Assembly (NCBI RefSeq): GCF_042676185.1
Contig: NZ_JBHTJT010000007.1
Coordinates: 493,102 to 557,101 of the forward strand
DNA length: 64,000 nucleotides
Origin: Tropicimonas aquimaris
Lineage (GTDB): Bacteria > Pseudomonadota > Alphaproteobacteria > Rhodobacterales > Rhodobacteraceae
Direction of reading: 5' to 3'
Shown: positions 1 through 7,689 of the stretch, in pieces
How the letters are laid out: every line of letters starts with the position of its first letter
Numbering within the stretch: the stretch's first letter is position 1
The notes under the pieces: generated by a model
Databases searched by the model: none
What the model was told of the DNA's origin: nothing
What the model saw: the letters and a program-made list of their open reading frames with translations, nothing else
Program-made: the position numbers and the translations under genes

Positions 1-410
1 AGCTCACGCCGGATCGCGAGGTCATAGATGATCTGCGCGTAATCCCGCGCGGCAAAGCTGGAGATCGCACCGCCGGCGAGCTTGGCGAGATAGGAGGGGC
101 CGCCAAGCTCCTTCAGGCCGGGGTGATCCTCGAGAAACGCTTTCAGCGTGACTGGCGTGGCCTGCATGTTCTTGGCGATCCGGGCGCTGGCGACCTCGTA
201 GATCCGCGCGTGAACGGGGTCGAAGAAATGCTTCTCGGAGATGACGGACGCGACCCTGTCGTAGATATCGTTGTTCGTCAGGATCGCGCCCAGCAGCTGC
301 TGCTCGGCCTCGATATTGTGGGGAAGCGTGTCTTCCACCGATGCACTGCCCGTCTCTGCCCGTGCTGCCAATTCCGCCGGGTCTGCCCTCACGCCCGTCA
401 ATTCGTTCAT
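1..410 (-). CDS. dnaB: Replicative DNA helicase DnaB, N-terminal part (runs off the window)
   Basis: Reading leftwards from the ATG at 408-410, 136 codons are present before the window edge. The translation has the N-terminal domain typical of the hexameric replicative helicase: the signature PHNIEAEQQLLGAIL around residues 31-45, then FFDPVHARIYE and LGGPSYLAKLAG. The RecA-like ATPase domain lies outside the window, so catalytic motifs cannot be checked. The gene follows pyrE in the same direction after a 262-base gap that should hold its promoter. The family unwinds duplex DNA ahead of the replisome. The identification rests on the conserved N-terminal domain only. Confidence 0.88.
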   Translation of the reverse strand, partial: MNELTGVRADPAELAARAETGSASVEDTLPHNIEAEQQLLGAILTNNDIYDRVASVISEKHFFDPVHARIYEVASARIAKNMQATPVTLKAFLEDHPGLKELGGPSYLAKLAGGAISSFAARDYAQIIYDLAIRRE

Positions 411-672
411 TGCTCTGCCCGCTGTTTGTTGTCCGTCGTCATACCGACAGGCTTGCTCCACGGTCAAAATGTATATCTCTGTGGAGAACCTGTGAGCGAC
501 AGTTTCCTACCGCATCTTGAGTTCGGTCGGCCTCATCCGTCAAGATTATGTAGCGGTTGTCGGCAAGGCTGCGCCGGGCTGCGTCACCGAGGCCCGGCGT
601 CGGCATACCGTTGTGCTCTGATTTGCCTCGAGAGGGCCCCGCTGCGGCCGGCCTCGGAGCGAATCGCCGGTA

Positions 673-1347
673 TCAGCGCCGAGCGGCCTGCCAGGCGCGG
701 GGATCAACGAGAAAAGCCTCGACCTCGGTCAGCGTGTCGGCGTCGAAGGCCTCGCGCCGGCGCGCCTCGGCCAGCACATCGTGCCAGGTGCAGAGGTGGT
801 GCAGCGCAACGCCGTGGTCGCCGAGCGTCTTCGTGGTTTCGGGGAAGATGCCGTAGTAGAAGATCACCGCGGTATGGGCGCAGGCGGCGCCGGTTTCCCG
901 GATTGCGTCCACGAAGCTCAGCTTCGAGCCGCCGTCGGTTGTGAGATCTTCCACCAGCAGCACGCGGTCCGTGTCGCCCATGACGCCCTCGATGCGGGCG
1001 TTGCGGCCGTAGCCTTTGGGCTTCTTGCGCACATAGGTCATCGGCAGGCCCATCCGCTCGGCCACCAGCGCAGCGAAGGGTATGCCCGCGGTTTCGCCGC
1101 CGGCGATGTTGGTGAAGGCCTCGAAACCCGCATCGCGCATGACCTTGGCGGTCAGGAAATCCATGAGCGTGGAGCGGATGCGCGGGTAGGAGATCAGCTT
1201 GCGGCAATCGATGTAGGTGGGCGAGGGCAGGCCGGAGGCGAGGGTGAACGGCTCGCGCGCATTGAAATGCACCGCCCCGATCTCCAGAAGCATCCCGGCG
1301 GAGATGCGGGCCATGGTCGCGTCGTCGGGGTGCGTGGTGGGGATCAT
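673..1347 (-). CDS. pyrE: Orotate phosphoribosyltransferase
   Basis: A 224-residue protein matching PyrE, which makes orotidine 5'-phosphate from orotate and PRPP in pyrimidine synthesis. The PRPP-binding loop VLLVEDLTTDGGS is intact in the middle of the protein, preceded by the YVRKKPKGYG segment and the FTLASGLPSPTYIDCRK N-terminal stretch. I place the start at the ATG at 1345-1347 because a purine-rich AGAGGACGG lies just upstream. The frame stays open farther upstream, but it runs into a palindromic repeat there. It belongs to a minus-strand series pyrC - RTX gene - pyrE - dnaB. The RTX gene separates it from pyrC, so it may have its own promoter. Confidence 0.93.
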   Translation of the reverse strand: MIPTTHPDDATMARISAGMLLEIGAVHFNAREPFTLASGLPSPTYIDCRKLISYPRIRSTLMDFLTAKVMRDAGFEAFTNIAGGETAGIPFAALVAERMGLPMTYVRKKPKGYGRNARIEGVMGDTDRVLLVEDLTTDGGSKLSFVDAIRETGAACAHTAVIFYYGIFPETTKTLGDHGVALHHLCTWHDVLAEARRREAFDADTLTEVEAFLVDPRAWQAARR

Positions 1348-1368
1348 CGGTGCCGTCCTCTTCTTCTG

Positions 1369-1455
1369 TCCGAGAAATATCCCCGCCGGAGGCACGAAGG
1401 CTGATGTCCCGCCGGAGATTTCATGCCTCCGGCGGGGTACTTGAGCCAAGAAGAA
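1369..1455. repeat. Long GC-rich palindromic repeat between the RTX gene and pyrE
   Basis: Perfect 14-base inverted arms (1381-1394 and 1424-1437) flank a 29-base spacer that contains a further partial copy (CCCGCCGGAG, about 1409-1418). Each outer side carries a similar tail: an ATATTT- or TACTTG-like run followed by a purine-rich AAGAAGAA. From memory, this motif recurs in intergenic regions of Rhodobacteraceae genomes and is REP-like or terminator-like. It sits exactly between the RTX gene and pyrE, where it could end RTX transcription or fold in the mRNA. Confidence 0.6.
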
Positions 1456-1517
1456 ATGGCTAGAGCTTTTGATCGCGGCCGCGGGTGCCGGGCCATCGAA
1501 GGCCCGGCAGGGGGCGA

Positions 1518-2936
1518 TCAGAACAGGAAGTCGGCCGCGTCGAGGTCTGCGAACTTCACGTCGGTCAGGGTCAGGACGTCGCCTTTGCCAGCAACGATCA
1601 CCACGTCGCCCCCGTCGCGGGACATGTGGATCTGCTTGAGGTCGCGGAAGCCCTTGATCGAGGAGACGTCGGAGAGATCGATCACTTCGCCATCGTCGTT
1701 GGCGTCGAAGTCGCGGATCACGTCCTTGTCGAAGCCGTCGGCGAATACGAACTTGTCGCTGGCGCTGCCGCCGGTGAGCTTGTCGTTGCCCTGGCCGCCG
1801 TTGATCGTGTCGCGCCCGGCTGCGCCGAGGATCGTGTCGGCGCCGTTCTCGCCTTCGAGCGTGTCGTTGCCGCCGTTGCCAAGGAGCCGGTCCTTGCCGT
1901 CGCCACCGGTGACGTAATCCTTGCCGCCGCCGCCGCGGACCGTGTCGTTGCCGCCATTGCCACGGAAGGTGTTGTCACCGTTGCTGCCGATGAGCGTGTC
2001 GCCGGAATCGCTGCCGTAGGCGTTCTCGATGCTCACCAGGGTGTCGGTGTCGCCGAAGCCATCGGTAGCGGTGCCCTTGGCGAGGTTGACGGAAACGCCG
2101 GAGGTGCCGCCGTAGTTTGCGTCCCTGTCGTAACGCGTGACGTCCATGCCGCCGCCGCCCTTGATCAGGTCGTCGCCCTCGAGGCCGCGGAAGGCGTTGT
2201 CATTGCCATCGCCGATCATCGTGTCGTCGAACATCGAACCGCGGACCATTTCGAAGTTCAGCACCTTGTCGGTGTTGCCCCAGCCGTCGGTCGCGGTCTT
2301 CTTGGCGAGGTTTACGGTGATCGCAGCCGGATCGAACGTGAAGTGGAGCTGGTCGTAATCCGCGCCGCCATTGAGCGTGTCGTTGCCCTTGGAGCTGTAG
2401 ATCTCGTCCTCGCCGGCGCCGCCGTTGAGCGTGTCCTTGCGGTTTGTGCCGTAAAGCTCGTCAACTTCGCTGATATCGACATCGGCGAACTCGCTGAGGA
2501 GGATCCGCTGGTTGGGGGCGAAATCGCCGGTGGCCGTGCCGAAGCCGTCGATGCTGTTGCCGAAAGCGTCGAATTCTCTCAGGTTGGAGAAGTCAGGCAA
2601 CTCGGCGCCGCCGAGCACGATGAAGTAGTCGGTATTTGTGTTGTTGTCGCCCTCGATCGAGATATTCAGGATCGTGGTCTTCTTGCCGTTCCAAGTAATC
2701 GTTCCGATGTAGTCGTCGCCGACCATACCGGCGATGCTCTGTCCGTTCGCGGTCACCGAGTAGAGATTGTCGCTGATCGAGACCTTGGGGAGGTCGTCTT
2801 TCGACGTCTCTTTGATCGAGTAACTGATGTAGGAATTGTCCGGTCCGACGACCTGAATTTCGACATTCGGGGTGAAGGAGGTGGGGCCGTCGTCGCCGTA
2901 GGTGGCGGAGAAGCCGGTGAACGTGTAGGTTGTCAT
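1518..2936 (-). CDS. RTX-type calcium-binding secreted protein
   Basis: A 472-residue acidic protein (from the ATG at 2934-2936) with many glycine/aspartate-rich nonapeptide repeats of the GGxGxDxLx type between about residues 190 and 400. Such repeats form a calcium-bound parallel beta-roll. Two duplicated blocks carry the motif TVNLAKKTATDGWGNTD or a close variant. There is no N-terminal signal peptide. The C-terminus ends in an acidic and hydrophobic stretch (LTDVKFADLDAADFLF), as in type I secretion substrates, so I infer export by an ABC/TolC system not encoded here. The first 190 residues are not a catalytic domain I recognise. It lies between pyrC and pyrE, an odd place for an exported protein. 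A TTG 42 bases upstream is a less likely start. Confidence 0.85.
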   Translation of the reverse strand: MTTYTFTGFSATYGDDGPTSFTPNVEIQVVGPDNSYISYSIKETSKDDLPKVSISDNLYSVTANGQSIAGMVGDDYIGTITWNGKKTTILNISIEGDNNTNTDYFIVLGGAELPDFSNLREFDAFGNSIDGFGTATGDFAPNQRILLSEFADVDISEVDELYGTNRKDTLNGGAGEDEIYSSKGNDTLNGGADYDQLHFTFDPAAITVNLAKKTATDGWGNTDKVLNFEMVRGSMFDDTMIGDGNDNAFRGLEGDDLIKGGGGMDVTRYDRDANYGGTSGVSVNLAKGTATDGFGDTDTLVSIENAYGSDSGDTLIGSNGDNTFRGNGGNDTVRGGGGKDYVTGGDGKDRLLGNGGNDTLEGENGADTILGAAGRDTINGGQGNDKLTGGSASDKFVFADGFDKDVIRDFDANDDGEVIDLSDVSSIKGFRDLKQIHMSRDGGDVVIVAGKGDVLTLTDVKFADLDAADFLF

Positions 2937-3065
2937 GCTGCGCGTTACCTTGTCTGTCTGAAGGTGATCGTGAACCAAATAAGCGAGTGTGTGCGGATAG
3001 GCGGGGTTTGCGGCAGAATTGCGGAAATTCGCCGTCCATCAAGGCTCTAGGGAATTGACCTGACG

Positions 3066-4109
3066 TCAGGCGTGTCCAACATGCCACGTCACGGGCCTGC
3101 CGGGATCGAAGACGATCACCGGGCCCTCGCCGGTTTCCAGTGGCGCGGGGATGTCGAGCGGCGCCCCCTTGCGCAGCGTTATTCGGGCCTCGTTGGCAGG
3201 CAGGCCATAGAAGGCGGGGCCGTTGAGCGATGCGAAGGCTTCGAGCCGCTCGAGCGCGCCCGCATCCTCGAAAACCTGCGCCAGGCAGGGCATCGTCACC
3301 GAAGCGGAGAAGACGCCGGCGCAGCCGCAGGCGCATTCCTTGTTGGCCTGCGTGTGTGGGGCGGAGTCGGTGCCCAGGAAGACGCGATCGAAGCCGGAGG
3401 TGGCCAATTCCACGAGCGCCTCGCGGTGGCTCTCGCGCTTGGCGACCGGCAGGCAGTAATAGTGCGGCTTGACCCCGCCCACGAGGATGTGGTTGCGGTT
3501 GATCATCAGGTGGTGGGTGGTGATCGTGGCGCCGAGCGTGCTGTCGCCGGCCTTCACATAGGCGCAGGCATCGGCGGTGGTGATGTGCTCCATGATCACT
3601 TTCAGTCCGGGGGTGCGGCGGCGGATCGGGTCGAGCACCTCGTCGATGAACACGGCCTCGCGGTCGAAGATGTCGATCTCGGGGCGGGTGACCTCGCCAT
3701 GCACGCAGAGCGGCACGCCGTCCTCGGCCATCGCCTCGAACACATGCTGGACCTTGTCCATGTCGCGCACGCCGGAGGCGGAGTTGGTCGTCGCCCCGGC
3801 GGGGTAGAGCTTCACGGCCGTGATCAGACCCGAAGCGTGGGCGGCCACGACGTCGGCCGGGTCCGTGGCCTCGGTCAGGTAGAGCGTCATCAGCGGCGTG
3901 AAATCCGCGCCCTCCGGCAGCGCCGCGAGAATGCGTTCGCGATAGGCGCGCGCATCGTCCGAGGTGACGACCGGCGGCACCAGGTTCGGCATGATGATCG
4001 CGCGGGCGAAGTCGCGGGCGGTTTCGGGCAGGACAGCCTTGAGCATTGCGCCATCGCGCAGGTGCAGGTGCCAGTCATCGGGGCGGCGGAGCGTGAGGGT
4101 CTGGGTCAT
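3066..4109 (-). CDS. pyrC: Dihydroorotase
   Basis: A 347-residue dihydroorotase of the short homodimeric PyrC class, which closes N-carbamoyl-aspartate to dihydroorotate in pyrimidine synthesis. The binuclear zinc site is complete: His14 and His16 in DDWHLHLRD, the probably carboxylated Lys100 in AVKLYPAG, His137 in CVHGEV, His175 in MEHITT, and catalytic Asp248 in GTDSAPH. Length is normal. It is the first gene of the minus-strand group that continues through an RTX gene to pyrE. It is divergent from the urease locus, with 187 bases between the start codons. Confidence 0.95.
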   Translation of the reverse strand: MTQTLTLRRPDDWHLHLRDGAMLKAVLPETARDFARAIIMPNLVPPVVTSDDARAYRERILAALPEGADFTPLMTLYLTEATDPADVVAAHASGLITAVKLYPAGATTNSASGVRDMDKVQHVFEAMAEDGVPLCVHGEVTRPEIDIFDREAVFIDEVLDPIRRRTPGLKVIMEHITTADACAYVKAGDSTLGATITTHHLMINRNHILVGGVKPHYYCLPVAKRESHREALVELATSGFDRVFLGTDSAPHTQANKECACGCAGVFSASVTMPCLAQVFEDAGALERLEAFASLNGPAFYGLPANEARITLRKGAPLDIPAPLETGEGPVIVFDPGRPVTWHVGHA

Positions 4110-4212
4110 GTCGAATGCGGCATAGCGCAGCCGCCCTCGCGGCGCCAGTGCGAGCGATGCCCATCACCGCGCCAGCAGGTTGCCCAGAGGATAGGCAATG
4201 AGCGGAAATATG

Positions 4213-4255
4213 TGCATCTGCATGCTTTGCACCCTTTATGCCGCGTTGCAGCATG
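4213..4255. promoter_or_regulatory. Candidate operator region upstream of ureD (TGCA-N2-TGCA and related elements)
   Basis: Between pyrC and ureD lies TGCATCTGCA (4213-4222), followed by TTTGCACC and TTATGC...TGCAGCAT (4238-4253). The TGCA-N2-TGCA and TGCAGCAT pieces recur before the two DUF1127 genes at 9441-9454 and 9848-9865. The repetition makes a shared transcription-factor site plausible; the factor is unknown. Confidence 0.35.
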
Positions 4256-4296
4256 GGTGCCGCTGCGGTAGGGTTCGGCAACGAAACGGAGTACCG

Positions 4297-5127
4297 ATGT
4301 TCGATATCGCACCTGGCCGGACAGACCTTCAGCGCGCCCGCGGTCGCGCGGCTGTCTCGTTCGGCTGCCGCGAGGGCCGGACCCGCTTGAGCGGGCTGCA
4401 CCAGTCGGGCTGCGCCAAGGCGATGCTCCCGAAGGTGCCGGGCGCGCCGGAGGCGGTGTTCCTGAACACGGCAGGTGGGCTGACCGGGGGAGATCGGCTG
4501 GAATACGCCGTCGATCTCGCTGAGGGCGCAGAGGTCCGTGCGACGACACAGACCGCTGAGCGCGCCTATGCCTCGGCGGGCGGTGTGGCGCAGGTGCGCT
4601 GCCGGCTCGCGGCGGGGCAGGGAAGCGCGCTCGACTGGCTGCCGCAGGAAACGATCCTGTTCGATAAATGCGCACTGGAACGCGAGACCGTCGTGGAACT
4701 GGAAGGCGACGCGCGCCTGTTGCTGTGCGAGACACTTGTCTTCGGCCGGGCCGCGATGGGCGAGGCGATGCGCCAGTTGCATCTGAGCGATCGCCGGGAG
4801 ATCCGCCGCGACGGTCGGCCCGTGCTGATCGATGCGGTGCGGATGGACGAGGCGGCGATGGCGCGCAGCGGCGGCGCGGCGATGCTGGGAGAGGCGCGGG
4901 CCGTCTCGACGGTTGCGCTGGTGGAACCGGGTGCCGAAGATGCGCTCGGGCCGATCCGTAGCCTGTTGCAAGGCGCGGGGCCTGAGCTCGTGGCGGAAGC
5001 CTCGGCCTGGGACGGACGCTGCGTGATCCGCCTGATGGCGCGCGACCTGTGGCCATTGCGCCGCATGCTTGTGCAGCTGTTGACACATATCCGGGGCACG
5101 GTGCCACCGCGCGTCTGGCAGAACTGA
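4297..5127 (+). CDS. ureD: Urease accessory protein UreD
   Basis: A 276-residue UreD (UreH) protein. With UreF and UreG it forms the complex that loads nickel into apo-urease. Family features include LSGLHQSGCAKAMLPK near the N-terminus, NTAGGLTGGD, the TTQTAERAY segment and the RDLWPLRRMLVQLLTHIR C-terminal helix. I choose the ATG at 4297, preceded by CGGAG, rather than an in-frame ATG at 4198, because the extra 33 residues look unlike the family and overlap the regulatory region. It opens the urease cluster and ureA follows 8 bases after its stop. Confidence 0.93.
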   Translation: MFDIAPGRTDLQRARGRAAVSFGCREGRTRLSGLHQSGCAKAMLPKVPGAPEAVFLNTAGGLTGGDRLEYAVDLAEGAEVRATTQTAERAYASAGGVAQVRCRLAAGQGSALDWLPQETILFDKCALERETVVELEGDARLLLCETLVFGRAAMGEAMRQLHLSDRREIRRDGRPVLIDAVRMDEAAMARSGGAAMLGEARAVSTVALVEPGAEDALGPIRSLLQGAGPELVAEASAWDGRCVIRLMARDLWPLRRMLVQLLTHIRGTVPPRVWQN

Positions 5128-5135
5128 GGAATACG

Positions 5136-5438
5136 ATGAACCTGACCCCAAGAGAGAAGGACAAGCTGCTGGTGAGCCTTGCCGCCATGGTGGCGCGCAA
5201 CCGGCTGGAGCGCGGCGTTAAGCTGAACCACCCTGAGGCGATCGCGCTGATCACCGATTTCGTGGTCGAGGGCGCGCGCGACGGCAAACCCGTCTCGGAG
5301 CTCATGGAGACGGGCGCCGGCGTGGTGCGGGCCGACCAGTGCATGGATGGGATCGCCGAGATGATCCACGAGGTGCAGGTGGAGGCGACTTTCCCAGATG
5401 GCACCAAGCTGGTGACCGTGCACCACCCGATCCGCTAG
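5136..5438 (+). CDS. ureA: Urease gamma subunit
   Basis: A 100-residue urease gamma subunit, one of the three structural chains of bacterial urease (urea + water to ammonia and carbamate). The start MNLTPREKDKLLV and the core LNHPEAIALITDFVVEGARDG are typical, as is the length. The ATG at 5136 has GAGG about 7 bases upstream, and the gene sits 8 bases after ureD, so the two are probably cotranscribed. The next ORF starts 4 bases after its stop. Confidence 0.96.
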   Translation: MNLTPREKDKLLVSLAAMVARNRLERGVKLNHPEAIALITDFVVEGARDGKPVSELMETGAGVVRADQCMDGIAEMIHEVQVEATFPDGTKLVTVHHPIR

Positions 5439-5442
5439 GCCG

Positions 5443-5925
5443 ATGGTCGCAAGCTTCGTCCTCTCGCTGCTGGCCGGGTTCCTGACCTCCCGGGCCGAGC
5501 CGCTTCTGGTGGCGGTGGTCCGTCGCCTGGGCGGTGGGGACGTTGCGCTGGCGGGGGTGGATCTGCGGGTGCTCGGCTTCGGGCTGATGCTGCTGATCGC
5601 GGCCACGCTCGTCGCCCTGCTCGGGGCGGACAGTTCTGCGTGGCTCGCGGTGTCCGGTGGCCTTCTTGGCTATTTCGGACGTGATCTCTACGCCTTCGCC
5701 CGCGACCCGCACGGGGCGGCCGGCGCCGCCGAGGACGATTGGGACGGCGAGCTTGCCCAGCAGGGCGAGCGCCGGACCCTGGTGGATGCTGCTTCCGGCG
5801 GACCGGACGCCGTGGATGCAAGGGACGACGAGGCCGCTGCGGAAGTCACACTCCGCGCGGTGAAGGAAGCAATGGAAGCCGAGCCTTCGCAAGAGGGCGA
5901 CGAGCACAAGGAGACCGACCGATGA
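5443..5925 (+). CDS. Small membrane protein inside the urease operon
   Basis: A 160-residue protein of unknown function. The first 85 residues contain two or three hydrophobic stretches (about 1-15, 45-62 and 65-78), which suggest a small inner-membrane protein. The remainder is very acidic, rich in Asp and Glu, and probably cytoplasmic. It starts 4 bases after ureA. Its stop overlaps the ureB start in an ATGA arrangement (5922-5925), which indicates tight translational coupling. Position suggests a role linked to urease expression or assembly, but no motif supports a specific job. Confidence 0.7.
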   Translation: MVASFVLSLLAGFLTSRAEPLLVAVVRRLGGGDVALAGVDLRVLGFGLMLLIAATLVALLGADSSAWLAVSGGLLGYFGRDLYAFARDPHGAAGAAEDDWDGELAQQGERRTLVDAASGGPDAVDARDDEAAAEVTLRAVKEAMEAEPSQEGDEHKETDR

Positions 5926-6227
5926 TCCCCGGAGAAGTGATGCCCGCCGAGGGCGAGATCACCCTCAACGAGGGCAGCGAGGCCATCACCCTGATGGTGG
6001 CCAATACCGGCGACCGGCCCGTGCAGGTCGGCAGCCACTATCATTTCGCCGAGACCAACTCGGCACTGGATTTCGACCGCGAGGCCGCGCGCGGCCTGCG
6101 GCTCGATATCGCCGCCGGCACGGCGGTGCGTTTCGAACCCGGCCAGCGTCGTGAAGTGACGCTGGTGCCCTTTGGGGGCGCACGCCGGGTGTTCGGATTC
6201 AATCAGGCCGTTATGGGAGACCTCTGA
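5922..6227 (+). CDS. ureB: Urease beta subunit
   Basis: A 101-residue urease beta subunit. It begins MIPGEVMPAEGEI and carries the conserved NTGDRPVQVGSHYHFAETN, LDIAAGTAVRFEPG and VFGFNQAVMG blocks. The ATG at 5922 overlaps the preceding membrane-protein stop by four bases. Together with UreA and UreC it forms the urease trimer unit. In standard ure operons ureC follows directly; here about 1.46 kb with two or three other ORFs intervenes. Confidence 0.96.
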   Translation: MIPGEVMPAEGEITLNEGSEAITLMVANTGDRPVQVGSHYHFAETNSALDFDREAARGLRLDIAAGTAVRFEPGQRREVTLVPFGGARRVFGFNQAVMGDL

Positions 6228-6290
6228 CGAGGAGCGGCCAGTCCCGCGGGCGGGGGCCCCGGGACCCGAAAGCAAGGAGTTTACAGAAAG

Positions 6291-7127
6291 ATGATCCAGT
6301 TCATGACCCCAATCGATTACTGGCGTACCTCCATGGCCCTGTTCAGCCGCACGGCGGAACTGCAGGTCGAGATGATGCGCATGTCCTTCGGTATGGCCGA
6401 CGGTCTTTCCCGCAGCATCGGGATGCCGGCCACGACGATGATGCAGATGATGCAGCCCACCGGCTTGTGTGTGAAAACGGCCAGCGCTGCGGCAGAGAAG
6501 GTCCTCGAAGCGCCGCGTCCCGCTCCTGCGCGTCCGGCCGCCGGCGTCGCGCGACTGCGTCCGGTCGAGCCCCCTGCCGATGCCGCCAAGCCAACGACGC
6601 GCAAGGCTCCGGTTCGCAAGACGGCGCGCAAGGCCGCTGCTCCCGCCGCGGCGAAGGCTGCGACCGCCAAGGCGCCTGCGAAGGCCACAACCGCCGCCAA
6701 GGCCGCTGCTCCGGCCACGGTGAAACCGACCGCTCCGGAGGCGGCCAGCACACCGGACGCGACCGCCACGAAGCCTTCGCCGAAGCCCCGGACCACCCGC
6801 CGCCGCGCGCCGTCGACCCCCGCCACGCCGGAGAACCTGACCGCACCGGAGACCAAAACCGCCGCCAAGCCGGCAACGCGTCGGAAGTCGGCTGCCAAGA
6901 CGACCCGGGCGGCATCCGCCAGGAAGGCCGCTGCCGAACCGAAAGCTGCCACTCCGGCCACCGCTACCGCGTCGCTGGCACCGAAGGCCGCCGACGAATC
7001 ACCGCAAAAGGCTGCTTCCACGGCTTCGACCGACCCGAAGCCGACCGCTGCTGCCGTGGCTCCGAAGGCAATTTCGACCGAAAATTCAGCCCCTTCGGCG
7101 GCGAAGTCCGAAAAGGACGACGCGTGA
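6291..7127 (+). CDS. Phasin-like N-terminus with long Ala/Lys/Pro-rich tail
   Basis: A 278-residue protein. The first 55 residues form a Met-rich amphipathic region (FMTPIDYWRTSMALF ...) resembling the start of a small Rhodobacteraceae family that automatic pipelines sometimes call 'antifreeze protein'; I know this label from memory and give it no functional weight. The region is also reminiscent of phasins. Residues 80-278 are low-complexity Ala/Lys/Pro/Thr with many TARKAAA and KAPAKA motifs, like histone H1 or AlgP-type DNA-binding tails, so nucleic-acid binding is possible. A ribosome site AAGGAG precedes the ATG. It lies between ureB and ureC and shares its family resemblance with the gene at 7342. 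Confidence 0.65.
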   Translation: MIQFMTPIDYWRTSMALFSRTAELQVEMMRMSFGMADGLSRSIGMPATTMMQMMQPTGLCVKTASAAAEKVLEAPRPAPARPAAGVARLRPVEPPADAAKPTTRKAPVRKTARKAAAPAAAKAATAKAPAKATTAAKAAAPATVKPTAPEAASTPDATATKPSPKPRTTRRRAPSTPATPENLTAPETKTAAKPATRRKSAAKTTRAASARKAAAEPKAATPATATASLAPKAADESPQKAASTASTDPKPTAAAVAPKAISTENSAPSAAKSEKDDA

Positions 7128-7214
7128 TCGCTAACGAATGGCGCTCCCCCCTTGCGCCCACGGGCGCAGGGGTTACCTTGATTGGCAACCGCACGTTGCC
7201 AGAAAGCGCCCCTA

Positions 7215-7316
7215 ATGCGTCTGCTGTCACTGATCGACCGTCTTCTTGGATTGCTGGCCCCTGCGCCGCAGCCAATCCCGATCCCCGTGAAGGATCCGAA
7301 GGGGCCTCGCCGCTGA
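7215..7316 (+). CDS. Possible 33-residue peptide
   Basis: A short open frame from ATG 7215 to TGA 7314-7316. It encodes a leucine-rich amphipathic N-terminus (MRLLSLIDRLLGLL) and a Pro/Lys/Arg tail. It fills an otherwise empty 214-base gap between the phasin-like gene and the next ORF. A purine-rich AGAAAG lies about 9 bases upstream. The regular hydrophobic pattern is the only argument that it is translated; it could equally be chance. Confidence 0.3.
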   Translation: MRLLSLIDRLLGLLAPAPQPIPIPVKDPKGPRR

Positions 7317-7341
7317 CAACGGCGCAGAGCGGTGGCTGCAG

Positions 7342-7668
7342 TTGAGGCCTTTCGCTCATTTATCTGCCGACGTTTCCCGCGACCTGCTCGACATGGGAAT
7401 GGAAGCGGCCATGCTCGCCATCGAAGCTCATTTGGTGGTGGCCTACCGGACAAGCCAGTTCTGCGGTCTCAGGCCGATGGATGGGGCAGAGGTCCGGCGC
7501 ATGTTTTCCGAAAAACCGCCAGCCTTCGCCGCCGCCGCGCTGGCCGCGAGCTACCTGGCGTTCTCCGGGCAGCGCCCGGACCGGATCTTCGCCGCGGCGC
7601 TGCGTCCGCTGCGCGGCGAGACCAACCGCAACACCCGCCGTCTCGGCGGCGAAATCCTCCCCAATTGA
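7342..7668 (+). CDS. Small helical protein of the urease locus
   Basis: A protein of at most 108 residues, probably helical. The C-terminal part reads SEKPPAFAAAALAAS and then GQRPDRIFAAALRPLRGET, which matches the pattern of the same small Rhodobacteraceae family as the N-terminus of the 6291 protein. The start is uncertain: TTG at 7342 gives the longest frame, and ATG at 7393 or 7399 would give 91 or 89 residues. Neither has a strong ribosome site. It ends 21 bases before ureC and is most likely part of the operon. Function unknown. Confidence 0.65.
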   Translation: MRPFAHLSADVSRDLLDMGMEAAMLAIEAHLVVAYRTSQFCGLRPMDGAEVRRMFSEKPPAFAAAALAASYLAFSGQRPDRIFAAALRPLRGETNRNTRRLGGEILPN

Positions 7669-7689
7669 TCTGACCGAAAGGGACCCGCC

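Noticed and set aside
1740..2420. Regularly spaced GC-rich nucleotide repeats resembling a tandem repeat or CRISPR array
   Set aside because: They are the coding imprint of RTX nonapeptides in a long open frame; spacers are not unique and repeats are not identical. The same holds for 33180-33620.
4224..4245. Sigma-54 promoter (TTGCAC-N5-ATGC) upstream of ureD
   Set aside because: Spacing fits, but the invariant GG of the -24 element is replaced by TG and the -12 element is poor, so the match is below what I would accept.
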